A program made the position numbers and the translations under genes. A stretch of 64,000 nt of DNA from Desulfosalsimonas propionicica (lineage in GTDB: Bacteria > Desulfobacterota > Desulfobacteria > Desulfobacterales > Desulfosalsimonadaceae). How positions within the stretch are numbered: position 1 is the first letter of the stretch; each line of letters starts with the position of its first letter. This document shows, piece after piece, positions 38,404-46,692 of the stretch. The stretch lies in the NCBI RefSeq assembly GCF_013761005.1, contig NZ_JACDUS010000001.1, positions 186,001 through 250,000 of the forward strand, written 5' to 3'. The notes beneath the pieces are model-generated. The model was given only the letters and a program-made list of their open reading frames with translations, was not told the DNA's origin and made no database searches.

Positions 38404-40053
38404 ATGACCGATTTTGAAAAATCACAACATACCGGCACCGGGGCGCCGTGGGTGCTGGTGGCAGATGACGACCCTGCCACGCGCCTGCTGCTGCGCAAAA
38501 AACTGGAAAAAAGCGGCTATCATGTGGTCTGTGCCAAAACCGGCAAAGAGGCGGTGGAACAACTCTCCGACAACATTGCCTCAGCGGTGCTGGATTTGAA
38601 AATGCCCGAGGGCGACGGGCTGTACTGCCTCCGCTACATCCGGCAGCACTATCCGGACATGGCCCCGCTGATGCTCACGGCCAGCGAAAACATTGCCAAT
38701 GCTGTGGAGGCCATGAAACAGGGAGCGCTTGATTATGTGACCAAGCCCTTTAATCCCGGACAGGTGGCCGCCCTGGTGGACAAGTCCGTGGAAACCTGTC
38801 GCCAGACCAGGCGTCTGAAAACAGCGGAAAAAAAGCTGGAGCAGGCCCGGCAGCACCAGCTTTTCGTGGCCACTCAGATCCAGCACTCCCTGCTTTTGGG
38901 CCGGCCCCCCGAGGATCTGTCCGGCATGCAGATTGCCCGCATGACCATTCCTTCCCAGCAGATTGACGGGGATTTCTACGATTTCATCCAGCTGAGCCCG
39001 GACAGCCTTGATGTGGTGGTGGCCGATATCATGGGCAAGGGGATCATGGCCGCATTCATGGCCGCTGCCTTGAAAAGCGCTTTTTTGCGGGTGATCAACG
39101 AAACCCGTTCCCTGCCGGAACAAAACGGCCAACCCAATCCGGAACAGATTGTGGCCGGGGTTCACCGCCATATGATCGAACAGATGAATGAACTGGAAAC
39201 CTTTGTCACCTTTTGCTACGGACGGTTTGATTTTGTGCGGCACCGGTTTGTTTTCGTGGATTGCGGCCATGTCCGGACCATTCACTGGCAAAGAGCCGAA
39301 AGCCGCATCCATTTGCTCAGCGGGGTGAACATGCCCCTGGGTTTTCCGGAAACCGCACCGTTTCAGCAGATGACCGTTTCCTTTGCCCCGGGCGACATGT
39401 TTGTGTTCTATTCCGACGGGGTGACCGAAGCGGCCGATCCGGATGGAAATTTATACGGAGAGGACCGGCTTGCGGCCCTGGTGGAGAAAAACGCAGAAAT
39501 GGATGGAAATGCCATGATTGCTGCCATTTATAACGACGTGGTGGATTTTACGGGAACAGAAGTGTTTTCAGATGATTTTACCTGCGTGTGCGCAAAAATC
39601 CAACCCCGGAACCGGTCGGACCGGGTCTTGTCTTCCAGGTCTTTGAGCATTGACAGCGACCTGGAAAACCTCAAAAAAGTGCGATTCTTTATCCGGGGTT
39701 TCTGTCGGGAATACGGGGCCGGCAGCCTGGATGAACTTCGCATTTCCCAGTTGGAAGTGGCAGCAACAGAGCTGGTGGCCAATATCATCAAACATGGCCT
39801 GGACCAGGTTGCCGGCCACAAAATCCATATTATTGCAACGGTTTATACAGACCGCATTGAAATGGAGTTCCGTGATCCCGGAAAACCCTTCGATCCCACA
39901 TCCATAGCACCCCCGGTGCTTGACGGGTCCCGTGAAAACGGCATGGGCTGCTACCTGATTTCCCAGTTTGTGGATCACATCTCTTACCACCGGGATGAAG
40001 CGGCCGGCATCAATTCGGCCCGCATCCAAATCCTGCTGTTTGCAAAGGATTGA
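38404..40053 (+). CDS. Response regulator with SpoIIE/RsbU phosphatase and RsbW-like ATPase domains
   Basis: Three domains are visible in 549 residues. A receiver (VLVADDDPATR, phospho-Asp in AVLDLKMPEGDG, Lys in YVTKPFNPG) is followed by a coiled coil. A PP2C-type SpoIIE phosphatase comes next (QIDGDFYDFIQL, VVADIMGKGIMAAFMA, FVFYSDGVTEA). Last is an anti-sigma-type HATPase (QLEVAATELVANIIKHGL, ENGMGCYLISQFVDHI). Such fusions both dephosphorylate and phosphorylate STAS anti-anti-sigma proteins in partner switching. A double-STAS protein is encoded two genes downstream and is the obvious candidate partner. Confidence 0.93.
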   Translation: MTDFEKSQHTGTGAPWVLVADDDPATRLLLRKKLEKSGYHVVCAKTGKEAVEQLSDNIASAVLDLKMPEGDGLYCLRYIRQHYPDMAPLMLTASENIANAVEAMKQGALDYVTKPFNPGQVAALVDKSVETCRQTRRLKTAEKKLEQARQHQLFVATQIQHSLLLGRPPEDLSGMQIARMTIPSQQIDGDFYDFIQLSPDSLDVVVADIMGKGIMAAFMAAALKSAFLRVINETRSLPEQNGQPNPEQIVAGVHRHMIEQMNELETFVTFCYGRFDFVRHRFVFVDCGHVRTIHWQRAESRIHLLSGVNMPLGFPETAPFQQMTVSFAPGDMFVFYSDGVTEAADPDGNLYGEDRLAALVEKNAEMDGNAMIAAIYNDVVDFTGTEVFSDDFTCVCAKIQPRNRSDRVLSSRSLSIDSDLENLKKVRFFIRGFCREYGAGSLDELRISQLEVAATELVANIIKHGLDQVAGHKIHIIATVYTDRIEMEFRDPGKPFDPTSIAPPVLDGSRENGMGCYLISQFVDHISYHRDEAAGINSARIQILLFAKD

Positions 40054-40054
40054 C

Positions 40055-40867
40055 ATGACGTTTCTCCAGGCCATTGCTTTGGGAATCATCCAGGGAGTGA
40101 CCGAATTTCTGCCGGTAAGCAGTTCCGGCCACCTTGTATTGTTTCAAAATCTGCTGGGCCTTAAAGACCCGGAACTGGCCTTTGATGTGGCTGTGCACAT
40201 GGGCACCCTGGCGGCCGTGTGCATCTATTTTCGCAAAGACATTGCCGCCATTGCGTTGCAAACCGGAAAATGGCTCTTTTACAGCCAATGGCGCAGCCGG
40301 CAGCCAACGCCTTCTGAAGTGTGCATGGCAGGCCTGATCTTTGCCGGATCGATCCCAACGGCAATCATTGGCATAGGATTCCACGGTATTGCGGATACGC
40401 TTTTTTCATCAGTGCTGCTTGTGGGATTCATGCTGATTGTCATGGGCTTTTGGATGTGGTTTACCCGATGTAAACAGCAGCCGGACCTGCGAAATTCCGT
40501 TCCCGGCACCGGGGATGCCCTTCTGATTGGCGTTGCCCAGGGCATGGCCATTATTCCGGGCATTTCACGCTCCGGGGCCACCATTGCCGCGGCCCTTTAT
40601 CTGGGCATTGACCGGACCACTGCAGCCCGGTTTTCGTTTCTGCTCTCCATTCCGGCCATTGCCGGGGCCGCACTGCTCAACGCAATAGACGCACCCATCA
40701 CCGGAACCGCCCATTTGCCGGTAATCCTGGCAGGAACGGCTGCTGCCGGGATCATGGGATATGCCGCCCTGTCGCTGCTGGTATACCTGGTAAAAAAAGG
40801 AAAACTGTCTTTTTTTGCTCCCTATTGCTGGATTGTAGGGGGTGTGATTGTCTTTCTGGCATGGTGA
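40055..40867 (+). CDS. uppP: Undecaprenyl-diphosphatase (BacA type)
   Basis: UppP recycles the lipid carrier undecaprenyl diphosphate to the monophosphate. The 270-residue protein has about eight membrane helices and both signature regions: GVTEFLPVSSSGHLVL near residue 15, and GMAIIPGISRSGATIAAAL near residue 165 with the catalytic Ser/Arg. Start ATG 40055 is 1 base after the upstream stop (TGACATG). Its stop falls 2 bases before or inside the start of the WecG-like/STAS gene, so it sits in the same operon as the partner-switch proteins. Confidence 0.96.
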   Translation: MTFLQAIALGIIQGVTEFLPVSSSGHLVLFQNLLGLKDPELAFDVAVHMGTLAAVCIYFRKDIAAIALQTGKWLFYSQWRSRQPTPSEVCMAGLIFAGSIPTAIIGIGFHGIADTLFSSVLLVGFMLIVMGFWMWFTRCKQQPDLRNSVPGTGDALLIGVAQGMAIIPGISRSGATIAAALYLGIDRTTAARFSFLLSIPAIAGAALLNAIDAPITGTAHLPVILAGTAAAGIMGYAALSLLVYLVKKGKLSFFAPYCWIVGGVIVFLAW

Positions 40868-40869
40868 AC

Positions 40870-42408
40870 ATGAAACCTGCACTTTTTGAAACCACAGTTC
40901 TTCTGGGCGTTCCCATTGACAACCTGGGACTGGATGAAGCCGTGGACCGGATCTTTTCCATGGCGGACGCCTATGCAAGAGACGGCCGGCCCCGCCTTGC
41001 CGTGGCTGTGGATGCCGATACCATCATCAGAATGAATGCGAAACCAAATGCCCGCACCGGGCATAGCCGGGACTGGATCAACGCCATGCGCCATTCGGAT
41101 CTGATGATGCCCATGGGCCGGGCCACTGCCTGGGCAGCCCGCAGTATGGGCACTCGTCTCAAGCCGCCCTTTTCCGGGGATCAATGGTTTGACAAGTTTC
41201 TCAGGCTTGCTGAAAAAAAACAAAAAAGCCTGTTTCTGGTAGGCCACAGCTCCCGGGAGGTAAATACTGCAGCCGATCTGCTCCGACCGGCCTATCCGGA
41301 TATCCGGCTGGCGGGCTGGGTGGCGTTTGGCCGCCGCCATAACCCAAAGCCGGAGAACAGCTCTGACACCGGGTTGCAGGATGAAATCAACAGCTCTTAC
41401 GCAGACTTTCTTCTTATTGACCTGCAGGACCCGCGGGTTGGGTCCTGGCTGGCCCGGCATCGGCATCGGCTAAACATTCCCGTCACTCTTGCGTTTACCG
41501 GTTCGCGGCAGATCACATCAGGCATTGCCAGACACCTGCAGGGCAGGGGCGGAAATTTCTCCCTGTTTTTTTACAGTATCTGGCGCCAGTTTCTTCATAC
41601 ACCCGTGGTATTTGGATTCAAAGTGCTGCCCATTGTCGTCTACCAGCAGTACCAGCACCTGGTCCACAAGCTGTTTCATGCCCGCCCGCCAACGGCCTCG
41701 GTAAAAGCCAGCATGTCCCGCTCCCCTCAGGGAACCATTTTAAAAATCATTGTCCTGCCCGATCCCCTGGACGCATCTGTTATCGGGGAGATCAAGGATG
41801 AGCTCAAAAGCATGATCCGCCAGGCGCCCAAGATTGTCCTTGATCTTTCCGATGTTTATTTCATGGACTCCTCCGGACTCGGCCTGCTGCTTGCCTTGTG
41901 GCGCACGGCTGCGGCCGGAAACCGGCAGATTTTCCTTGTGGGCGTCCGTCCTCCGGTTTACCGGTTTTTCAAAGTCAGCCGCACCCTGGATTTTTTCGAA
42001 AAAAGCATCCTGCCGGACCAGGATGCGGCCATTGAAATTTTGTCCCGCAACTCCCGGGGCTCCTCGTTTTATTATCTTGCCGTAATCCGGGGCAGAGCTA
42101 CGGTCTTTCATCTCTACGGCCAGCTCGACGCCCCCAGTGCCGCTGGCATGGATATGGAATCGGTCATCGAAACCATAGGAGATCGAAACGCCATATTCAA
42201 TCTGGCCGGCTTAAAATTTATTGACAGCGCGGGCATGCATCTGTTTATTCAAATTCAACGACATGCGGCAAGAAACGGCCGCACCTGCATTTTCTGCGGC
42301 CTCAGCCCCCAGGTGCGGCAGATGTTTGAAATTTTACGGCTTGATGAACTTTTTTTCGTCACTGAAGACATCCCTGCAGCCGAAAAAATTCTGTCTGACA
42401 ATATTTGA
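40870..42408 (+). CDS. WecG/TagA/CpsF-like domain fused to two STAS domains
   Basis: Residues 1-240 of 512 match the WecG/TagA/CpsF glycosyltransferase fold: LLGVPIDNLGLDEAVDRI, SDLMMPMGRATAWAARSMG, FLVGHSSREVNTAADLL, AYPDIRLAGWVAFG. The catalytic Asp of PDG is Met 82 (PMG), and the late KQE and RAP motifs are lost, so the domain is probably not an active enzyme. Two STAS domains follow (about 286-385 and 400-510) with phosphorylatable Ser in FMDSSGLGLLL and FIDSAGMHLF. The likely regulator is the RsbU/RsbW fusion upstream. Start is uncertain: ATG 40870, or ATG 40861, which overlaps uppP. The stop TGA is shared with the head of repeat copy E. Confidence 0.85.
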   Translation: MKPALFETTVLLGVPIDNLGLDEAVDRIFSMADAYARDGRPRLAVAVDADTIIRMNAKPNARTGHSRDWINAMRHSDLMMPMGRATAWAARSMGTRLKPPFSGDQWFDKFLRLAEKKQKSLFLVGHSSREVNTAADLLRPAYPDIRLAGWVAFGRRHNPKPENSSDTGLQDEINSSYADFLLIDLQDPRVGSWLARHRHRLNIPVTLAFTGSRQITSGIARHLQGRGGNFSLFFYSIWRQFLHTPVVFGFKVLPIVVYQQYQHLVHKLFHARPPTASVKASMSRSPQGTILKIIVLPDPLDASVIGEIKDELKSMIRQAPKIVLDLSDVYFMDSSGLGLLLALWRTAAAGNRQIFLVGVRPPVYRFFKVSRTLDFFEKSILPDQDAAIEILSRNSRGSSFYYLAVIRGRATVFHLYGQLDAPSAAGMDMESVIETIGDRNAIFNLAGLKFIDSAGMHLFIQIQRHAARNGRTCIFCGLSPQVRQMFEILRLDELFFVTEDIPAAEKILSDNI

Positions 42409-42557
42409 TGGATTCGTAAAAAGTCGATTTTCAGATGGATTCGTAAAAGTTCAAGATCAAGGCTTGCGCAATTTTGAAGAATGCAGCGTACTTAATTGTA
42501 CGTGAAATTCTGAAAAATTACGTGTAACGCAGATATTGGACTTTTTGCGGTGCCATC
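42407..42557 (+). repeat. Family-1 palindromic repeat, copy E (with head)
   Basis: Head GATGGATTCGTAAAAAGTC at 42407 overlaps the stop codon of the preceding gene. The 124-base core is 42434-42557 and is the most diverged copy (GATGGATTCGTAAAAGTTC at one end, GGACTTTTTGCGGTGCCATC at the other). It ends 33 bases before the next start codon. Confidence 0.9.
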
Positions 42558-42590
42558 ATATTTAAACAAACCCAAGGAGATATTTTTTCC

Positions 42591-42806
42591 ATGAACACCT
42601 GCTCTTTAACCCAGTTTCTCGAGGCCCTGGAACCCTGGCTGTCCACCGATTACATCCGCAAGGGACATATTGATGAAAACGGCGACGTGGTGCTCATGTT
42701 CACCGACGGGGTCAAAAACGTCTACCGCATCACTGACTGCGACCAGGCCCAGCTCAACAATATCATTGAAAAAATCCGCAGCAAGGGCATCGTCTTTGAG
42801 GCGTGA
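42591..42806 (+). CDS. Small hypothetical protein (71 residues)
   Basis: I do not recognise this protein. It begins MNTCSLTQFLEALEPWL and is likely a small alpha/beta soluble domain (GHIDENGDVVLMFTDGVK, YRITDCDQAQLNNIIEKI). It has a good AAGGAGA ribosome site and normal codon use, which supports coding. It stands alone between repeat copy E and uup; the 110 bases before uup show no clear terminator. Confidence 0.8.
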   Translation: MNTCSLTQFLEALEPWLSTDYIRKGHIDENGDVVLMFTDGVKNVYRITDCDQAQLNNIIEKIRSKGIVFEA

Positions 42807-42916
42807 TAAGCAACCCCCTCTGCCTTTGGGCAAAATCATCACCCGCAGGGCCCGGAACAGAATGAGGGCTGTGTACTGCCGGCCTTCAATCGGATAAATA
42901 AGGAAGCATCATTTAT

Positions 42917-44698
42917 ATGGCATTAATTAGCATTCAGGAGGTCAGCTGGGGCATTGGCCGGCCGTACCTGCTTGACGGGATAAGCGGCAATATTGAAAAA
43001 GGCGAGCGGGTGGGGCTTTTGGGACGCAACGGGGCGGGAAAATCAACCCTGCTGCGGATCATTGCCGGGCAGATCCAGCCGGAAACCGGAGAAATTGTCT
43101 GTCAGCAGGGCACCCGGGTGGCTGCCCTGGAACAGGAAGTGCCCGCAGGCTTTAAAGGCACCATTTTTGAGGTTGTGGCCCGCGGCATGGGAAATAACCA
43201 ATGGGCGCCGCAGCAGCAGGTGGAAAGCATTTTGTCCCGCACCGGCCTGGATCCGGACGCGGATTTTGCAGACCTGTCGGCAGGCATGAAGCGCCGGGTT
43301 TTATTTGCCCGGGCCCTGACCCGGGACCCGGATCTGCTGCTGCTCGACGAACCCACCAATCACCTGGACATCAACAGCATTGTCTGGATGGAAGAATTTC
43401 TGCTCCGCCATGTCAAAACACTGCTTTTTGTCACCCATGACCGCGCTTTTCTGCAGCGGATCGCAACCCGGATCATGGAAATTGACCAGGGCCGGATAAT
43501 CTCCCATGCCTGCGACTACCCGACCTTTCTGATGCGCCGCCAGGCCGAACTTGATGCAGAAGCCCGGCAGCAGCGAAATTTTGATAAAAAACGCGCCGAA
43601 GAAGAAGCCTGGATCCGGCAGGGGGTCAAGGCCAGGCGCGCGCGCAATCAGGGCCGGGTGCGCGCCCTGCAGCAAATGCGGGAAACGGTGCGCCAACGCC
43701 GGGCCGCCACGGGCCAGGCGCGCATGGAGCCCCAGGAGGCTGAGCGAACCGGAAAACTGGTTATCCGGGCCAAAGCTTTGACCCATACCTTCGGCATTTC
43801 CCCGATTGTGGACAACTTTTCCACCATGATCATGCGGGGGGATAAAATCGGCATTATCGGGCCCAACGGGATCGGCAAAACAACCCTGATCCGCCTGCTT
43901 TTGGGCGAGGTTGCCCCGGATTTTGGCACCGTTGACCACGGCACCCGCCTGCAGCCCGCCTATTTTGACCAACTCCGGACCCGCCTGGATGAGCAGAAAA
44001 CCGTCATGGAAAATATCTCCACAGACAATGATTATATTGTGTTCAACGGCCGGCGGCGGCATGTGGTCGGCTATCTACAGGACTTTCTTTTCTCCGCCGA
44101 GCGCTGCCGCACACCGGTCCATGTGCTTTCCGGAGGGGAGAGAAACCGGCTGATGCTGGCAAAGCTCTTTACCCGGCCCGCCAACCTGCTCGTGCTTGAC
44201 GAACCCACCAATGACCTGGATGCCGAAACCCTGGAACTGCTCGAAGAGCTTTTGGTCAACTTTGAGGGCACCCTTTTGATGGTCAGCCATGACCGGCAGT
44301 TTTTAAACAATGTGGTGACAAGCACCCTGGTTTTTGAGGGCAATGGAAAAGTAACCGAATATGCCGGGGGATATGATGACTGGCTGGCCCAGCGGCCAGT
44401 TCCCGAAGACCCGGAGCCCGCCGGCAAAGCCCAAAAGCCCCGGCCCCGGAAAACCCCCGGAGCTTCCAGATCCAGGGGACTGAACTTCAATCAAAAAAAA
44501 GAATTAAAGGCCCTGCCTGAAACCATTGAAGCCCTGGAAGCCGAACAAAGCAGCCTTCAGTCCGCCATGGCCGGACCGGATTTCTACAAGCAGGACAAAC
44601 AGACCATTCTGGCCCATCAAAAGCGGCTTGAGACAGTGGAAGCCCGGATCGCTGAAGCCTACCAGCGCTGGGAGGAATTAGAAGCTTTTGCGCAATAG
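42917..44698 (+). CDS. uup: ABC-F family ATPase Uup
   Basis: ABC-F proteins bind ribosomes or branched DNA and have no membrane part. This 593-residue protein has two ATP-binding cassettes: Walker A GLLGRNGAGKSTLLRI with signature LSAGMKRRVLFARAL and DEPTNHLDI, then GIIGPNGIGKTTLIRLLLG with LSGGERNRLMLAKLF and DEPTNDLDAETL. A linker rich in Arg and Lys joins them. The C-terminal ~80 residues form the coiled coil (ALPETIEALEAEQSSLQ) that marks the Uup branch. ATG 42917 follows TAAGGAAG. Confidence 0.94.
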   Translation: MALISIQEVSWGIGRPYLLDGISGNIEKGERVGLLGRNGAGKSTLLRIIAGQIQPETGEIVCQQGTRVAALEQEVPAGFKGTIFEVVARGMGNNQWAPQQQVESILSRTGLDPDADFADLSAGMKRRVLFARALTRDPDLLLLDEPTNHLDINSIVWMEEFLLRHVKTLLFVTHDRAFLQRIATRIMEIDQGRIISHACDYPTFLMRRQAELDAEARQQRNFDKKRAEEEAWIRQGVKARRARNQGRVRALQQMRETVRQRRAATGQARMEPQEAERTGKLVIRAKALTHTFGISPIVDNFSTMIMRGDKIGIIGPNGIGKTTLIRLLLGEVAPDFGTVDHGTRLQPAYFDQLRTRLDEQKTVMENISTDNDYIVFNGRRRHVVGYLQDFLFSAERCRTPVHVLSGGERNRLMLAKLFTRPANLLVLDEPTNDLDAETLELLEELLVNFEGTLLMVSHDRQFLNNVVTSTLVFEGNGKVTEYAGGYDDWLAQRPVPEDPEPAGKAQKPRPRKTPGASRSRGLNFNQKKELKALPETIEALEAEQSSLQSAMAGPDFYKQDKQTILAHQKRLETVEARIAEAYQRWEELEAFAQ

Positions 44699-44738
44699 AA
44701 CCAAAAAATCAATTCAGGAAAAACAAAGGAAGCTTTCC

Positions 44739-45278
44739 ATGACCCCGCACACGGATAACAACTGCGGCATCACCGGCCCGCAAAACGGGTGCCGGGCGAG
44801 CCTGGCCCAGATTACAGCCCTGCCCCGGCATCACCGGGAAGTCATCCCGGAAGCCTATCTCGATGCCATGGGCCACATGAACGTTCGCTGGTACATGGCT
44901 CTTTATGACCAGGCCACCTGGGATTTTTTTCAAACCATCGGCATGACCCCGGACTATTTTCAGACCCAAAATGCCGGGGCTTTTGCCTTACGGCAGTTTA
45001 TCCAATATTTCAGCGAAATCCGCGCAGGGCAGACTGCGTGCGTGCACACTCGGGTGCTGGGCCGCACGGACAAACGCTTTCATTTCATGCACTTTATGAT
45101 CAACGAAACCACAGCCCAAGTGGCCTCAAGCTTTGAGTCCCTGGGCACTCACGCGGATCTGAAACAACGGCGCTCTGCACCGTTTCCGGCCTTTATGACG
45201 GAAAAAATCGACGCCCGGCTCCGGCACGACACCCAGCTGGACTGGGAAGCGCCTGTGTGCGGGGTTTTAACTCTTTGA
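44739..45278 (+). CDS. Hotdog-fold acyl-CoA thioesterase (4HBT family)
   Basis: The 179-residue protein has the 4-hydroxybenzoyl-CoA-thioesterase signature near residue 45 (AYLDAMGHMNVRWYMALYDQ), followed by the hotdog strands (FIQYFSEIRAGQTACVHT, FHFMHFMINE). It likely cleaves a short or medium acyl-CoA; substrate unknown. ATG 44739 has AAAGGA 8 bases upstream; an in-frame TTG inside uup is less likely. It lies 40 bases after uup and converges with the DUF4197 gene. Confidence 0.88.
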   Translation: MTPHTDNNCGITGPQNGCRASLAQITALPRHHREVIPEAYLDAMGHMNVRWYMALYDQATWDFFQTIGMTPDYFQTQNAGAFALRQFIQYFSEIRAGQTACVHTRVLGRTDKRFHFMHFMINETTAQVASSFESLGTHADLKQRRSAPFPAFMTEKIDARLRHDTQLDWEAPVCGVLTL

Positions 45279-45297
45279 GCGACCCGTTCCAGCGAGC

Positions 45298-46083
45298 TCA
45301 ACTGGAACCGAAAACCCGCTTTAACAAATCAGTGGTCTGTCTGGCGGGATCCTCGCGGATGGCGGCTTCTTCATCGGCCATGTAATAAAAAATCCCGTCC
45401 ATGCCCTTTTCAGTGACATAGTCGGTGAGGTTGGCCTTGACATCCGGAACAAAAGGCATGGATTGATACTTGGTCATCAACTTGTCATAGGCCTGAACCG
45501 CCCCGGCCTCTGAGAGCTTGTCCTGGATTACCGGGCGCATTTTTTCAGCCAGGGGATCGGCCATTTTGCCCCTGAAATACCGGGTGGCCGAATCTTTGGG
45601 GCCGTTGTAGATCTGTTTGACATCCTCGAAAGTCATGTCTGCAATGGCGTCTAAAAAAAGCGCCTTTGCTTCAGGTGCGGCTTTTTCCGCAGCCCGGTTG
45701 AGCTTTAATTCCAGGTCATCGGCCAAATAGGACATCCCGGCTTTTTCCAGGGTTGTCTGAACAACCGAAAATTGTTCCGGCAGGGGAATATGCACATCCG
45801 GATCCGCATTAAACCCGCCTTCCTGACCCAACTGCGCAACAACCTTTCTGGCGCCCTTGGTCAGGGCCTGTTTAAAAGCCTCACTGATTTCATTGGCAGT
45901 CAGGGCCCCGGCAGTGGATGCAGATTTTTCTCCGTTTTGCTGGCCTGAACCGGAAAAAATTTTAAGCCCTTTTTCAAAGAGGTTTTCCGCATTGCCCGGG
46001 GTGACCGTCCAAGCCAAAAGGACAACCGCGCATATAACAGCAACGCGCTCATATTTTTTTGTTTCACGTGAAAACAACAGCAT
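45298..46083 (-). CDS. DUF4197 family protein, probably periplasmic
   Basis: The 261-residue protein starts with a signal peptide (VAVICAVVLLAWTVTPGNAE) and then the DUF4197 domain, a helical bundle: EISEAFKQALTKGARKVVAQLG, then FNADPDVHIPLPE, FLDAIADMTFEDVKQI, DSATRYFRGKM and KGMDGIFYYMADEEAAIR. Function is unknown, though these proteins are widespread in proteobacteria. ATG 46083 has a strong GGAGGAG site. It is a single gene, convergent with the thioesterase gene. Confidence 0.92.
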   Translation of the reverse strand: MLLFSRETKKYERVAVICAVVLLAWTVTPGNAENLFEKGLKIFSGSGQQNGEKSASTAGALTANEISEAFKQALTKGARKVVAQLGQEGGFNADPDVHIPLPEQFSVVQTTLEKAGMSYLADDLELKLNRAAEKAAPEAKALFLDAIADMTFEDVKQIYNGPKDSATRYFRGKMADPLAEKMRPVIQDKLSEAGAVQAYDKLMTKYQSMPFVPDVKANLTDYVTEKGMDGIFYYMADEEAAIREDPARQTTDLLKRVFGSS

Positions 46084-46260
46084 GTCACTCCTCCAAATGA
46101 AATTGGTGGCGCTCCTGGTTTAAAAATCCGAACATGTTTATTTAACCATAGCCCTTGAACGAAAAAAATCAAATCGCAACCCAGGCGTTGATGATTTTTG
46201 GCAGGTGCAAATCCATGGAGGGCCGGCGGAGAACCGCTGCATTGAATGAGGCGGAAAAAA

Positions 46261-46303
46261 ATAAAAAAAAGCGCCTGAAAGGGTGAATGGTCCCTTTCAG
46301 GCG
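46261..46303 (-). terminator. Rho-independent terminator of the tRNA operon
   Basis: On the minus strand a perfect 12-bp stem (CGCCTGAAAGGG at 46272-46283 with CCCTTTCAGGCG at 46292-46303) is followed by a run of T. It lies about 95 bases downstream of tRNA-Glu. In the gap 46084-46398 the only other feature is an 8-bp dyad (CAAGAGGC at 46314, GCCTCTTG at 46384) just after tRNA-Glu. Confidence 0.9.
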
Positions 46304-46398
46304 ATATATGAAACAAGAGGCCGAAAGCGAAACCGTGTCCGGAAACAGTTCCATCCATGAGAGCAGGTTTACGGTTTTGGCAAGCCTCTTGAAATTGT

Positions 46399-46476
46399 TG
46401 GCGTCCCCAAGGGGATTTGAACCCCTGTCGCCGGCGTGAAAGGCCGGTGTCCTGGACCGGGCTAGACGATGGGGAC
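46399..46476 (-). tRNA. tRNA-Glu (UUC)
   Basis: The 78-base minus-strand gene has acceptor GTCCCCA/TGGGGAC, D-arm sequence ATCGTCTAGCC, anticodon loop CCTTTCACG with anticodon TTC, T-arm CAGGGGTTCAAATCCCCTT, discriminator G and an encoded CCA. It resembles E. coli tRNA-Glu closely. It is the second gene after tRNA-Lys in a two-tRNA transcript. Confidence 0.97.
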
Positions 46477-46498
46477 GCAAGCATATTCAATATGGATC

Positions 46499-46574
46499 TG
46501 GTGGGCCGTGTTGGACTCGAACCAACGACTCTCTGCTTAAAAGGCAGATACTCTACCAACTGAGTTAACGGCCC
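46499..46574 (-). tRNA. tRNA-Lys (UUU)
   Basis: The 76-base minus-strand gene has acceptor GGGCCGT/ACGGCCC, D-loop AGTTGGTAGAGTA, anticodon loop CTTTTAA with anticodon TTT, T-arm GTTGGTTCGAGTCCAAC, discriminator A and an encoded CCA. It is 22 bases upstream of tRNA-Glu and shares its promoter. Confidence 0.97.
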
Positions 46575-46599
46575 CAGTCCAGCGGCTAATAAAGTATTT

Positions 46600-46628
46600 C
46601 TTGTATCGATTCCGGCAGAACCTGTCAA
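46600..46628 (-). promoter_or_regulatory. Sigma-70 promoter of the tRNA-Lys/tRNA-Glu operon
   Basis: On the minus strand TTGACA (46628-46623) and TACAAG (46605-46600) are 17 bases apart. The predicted start is about 20 bases before mature tRNA-Lys. Confidence 0.75.
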
Positions 46629-46692
46629 TGATAAAATTTAAGCTGAAACCGTTTTTTTGCAAATGGTTTTTGACCGGTTTCGATGCAACGCT

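Noticed and set aside
45286-45308. GTTCCAG/CTGGAAC hairpin between convergent genes as a terminator
   Set aside because: The stem is only 7 bp and has no T-run on either strand.
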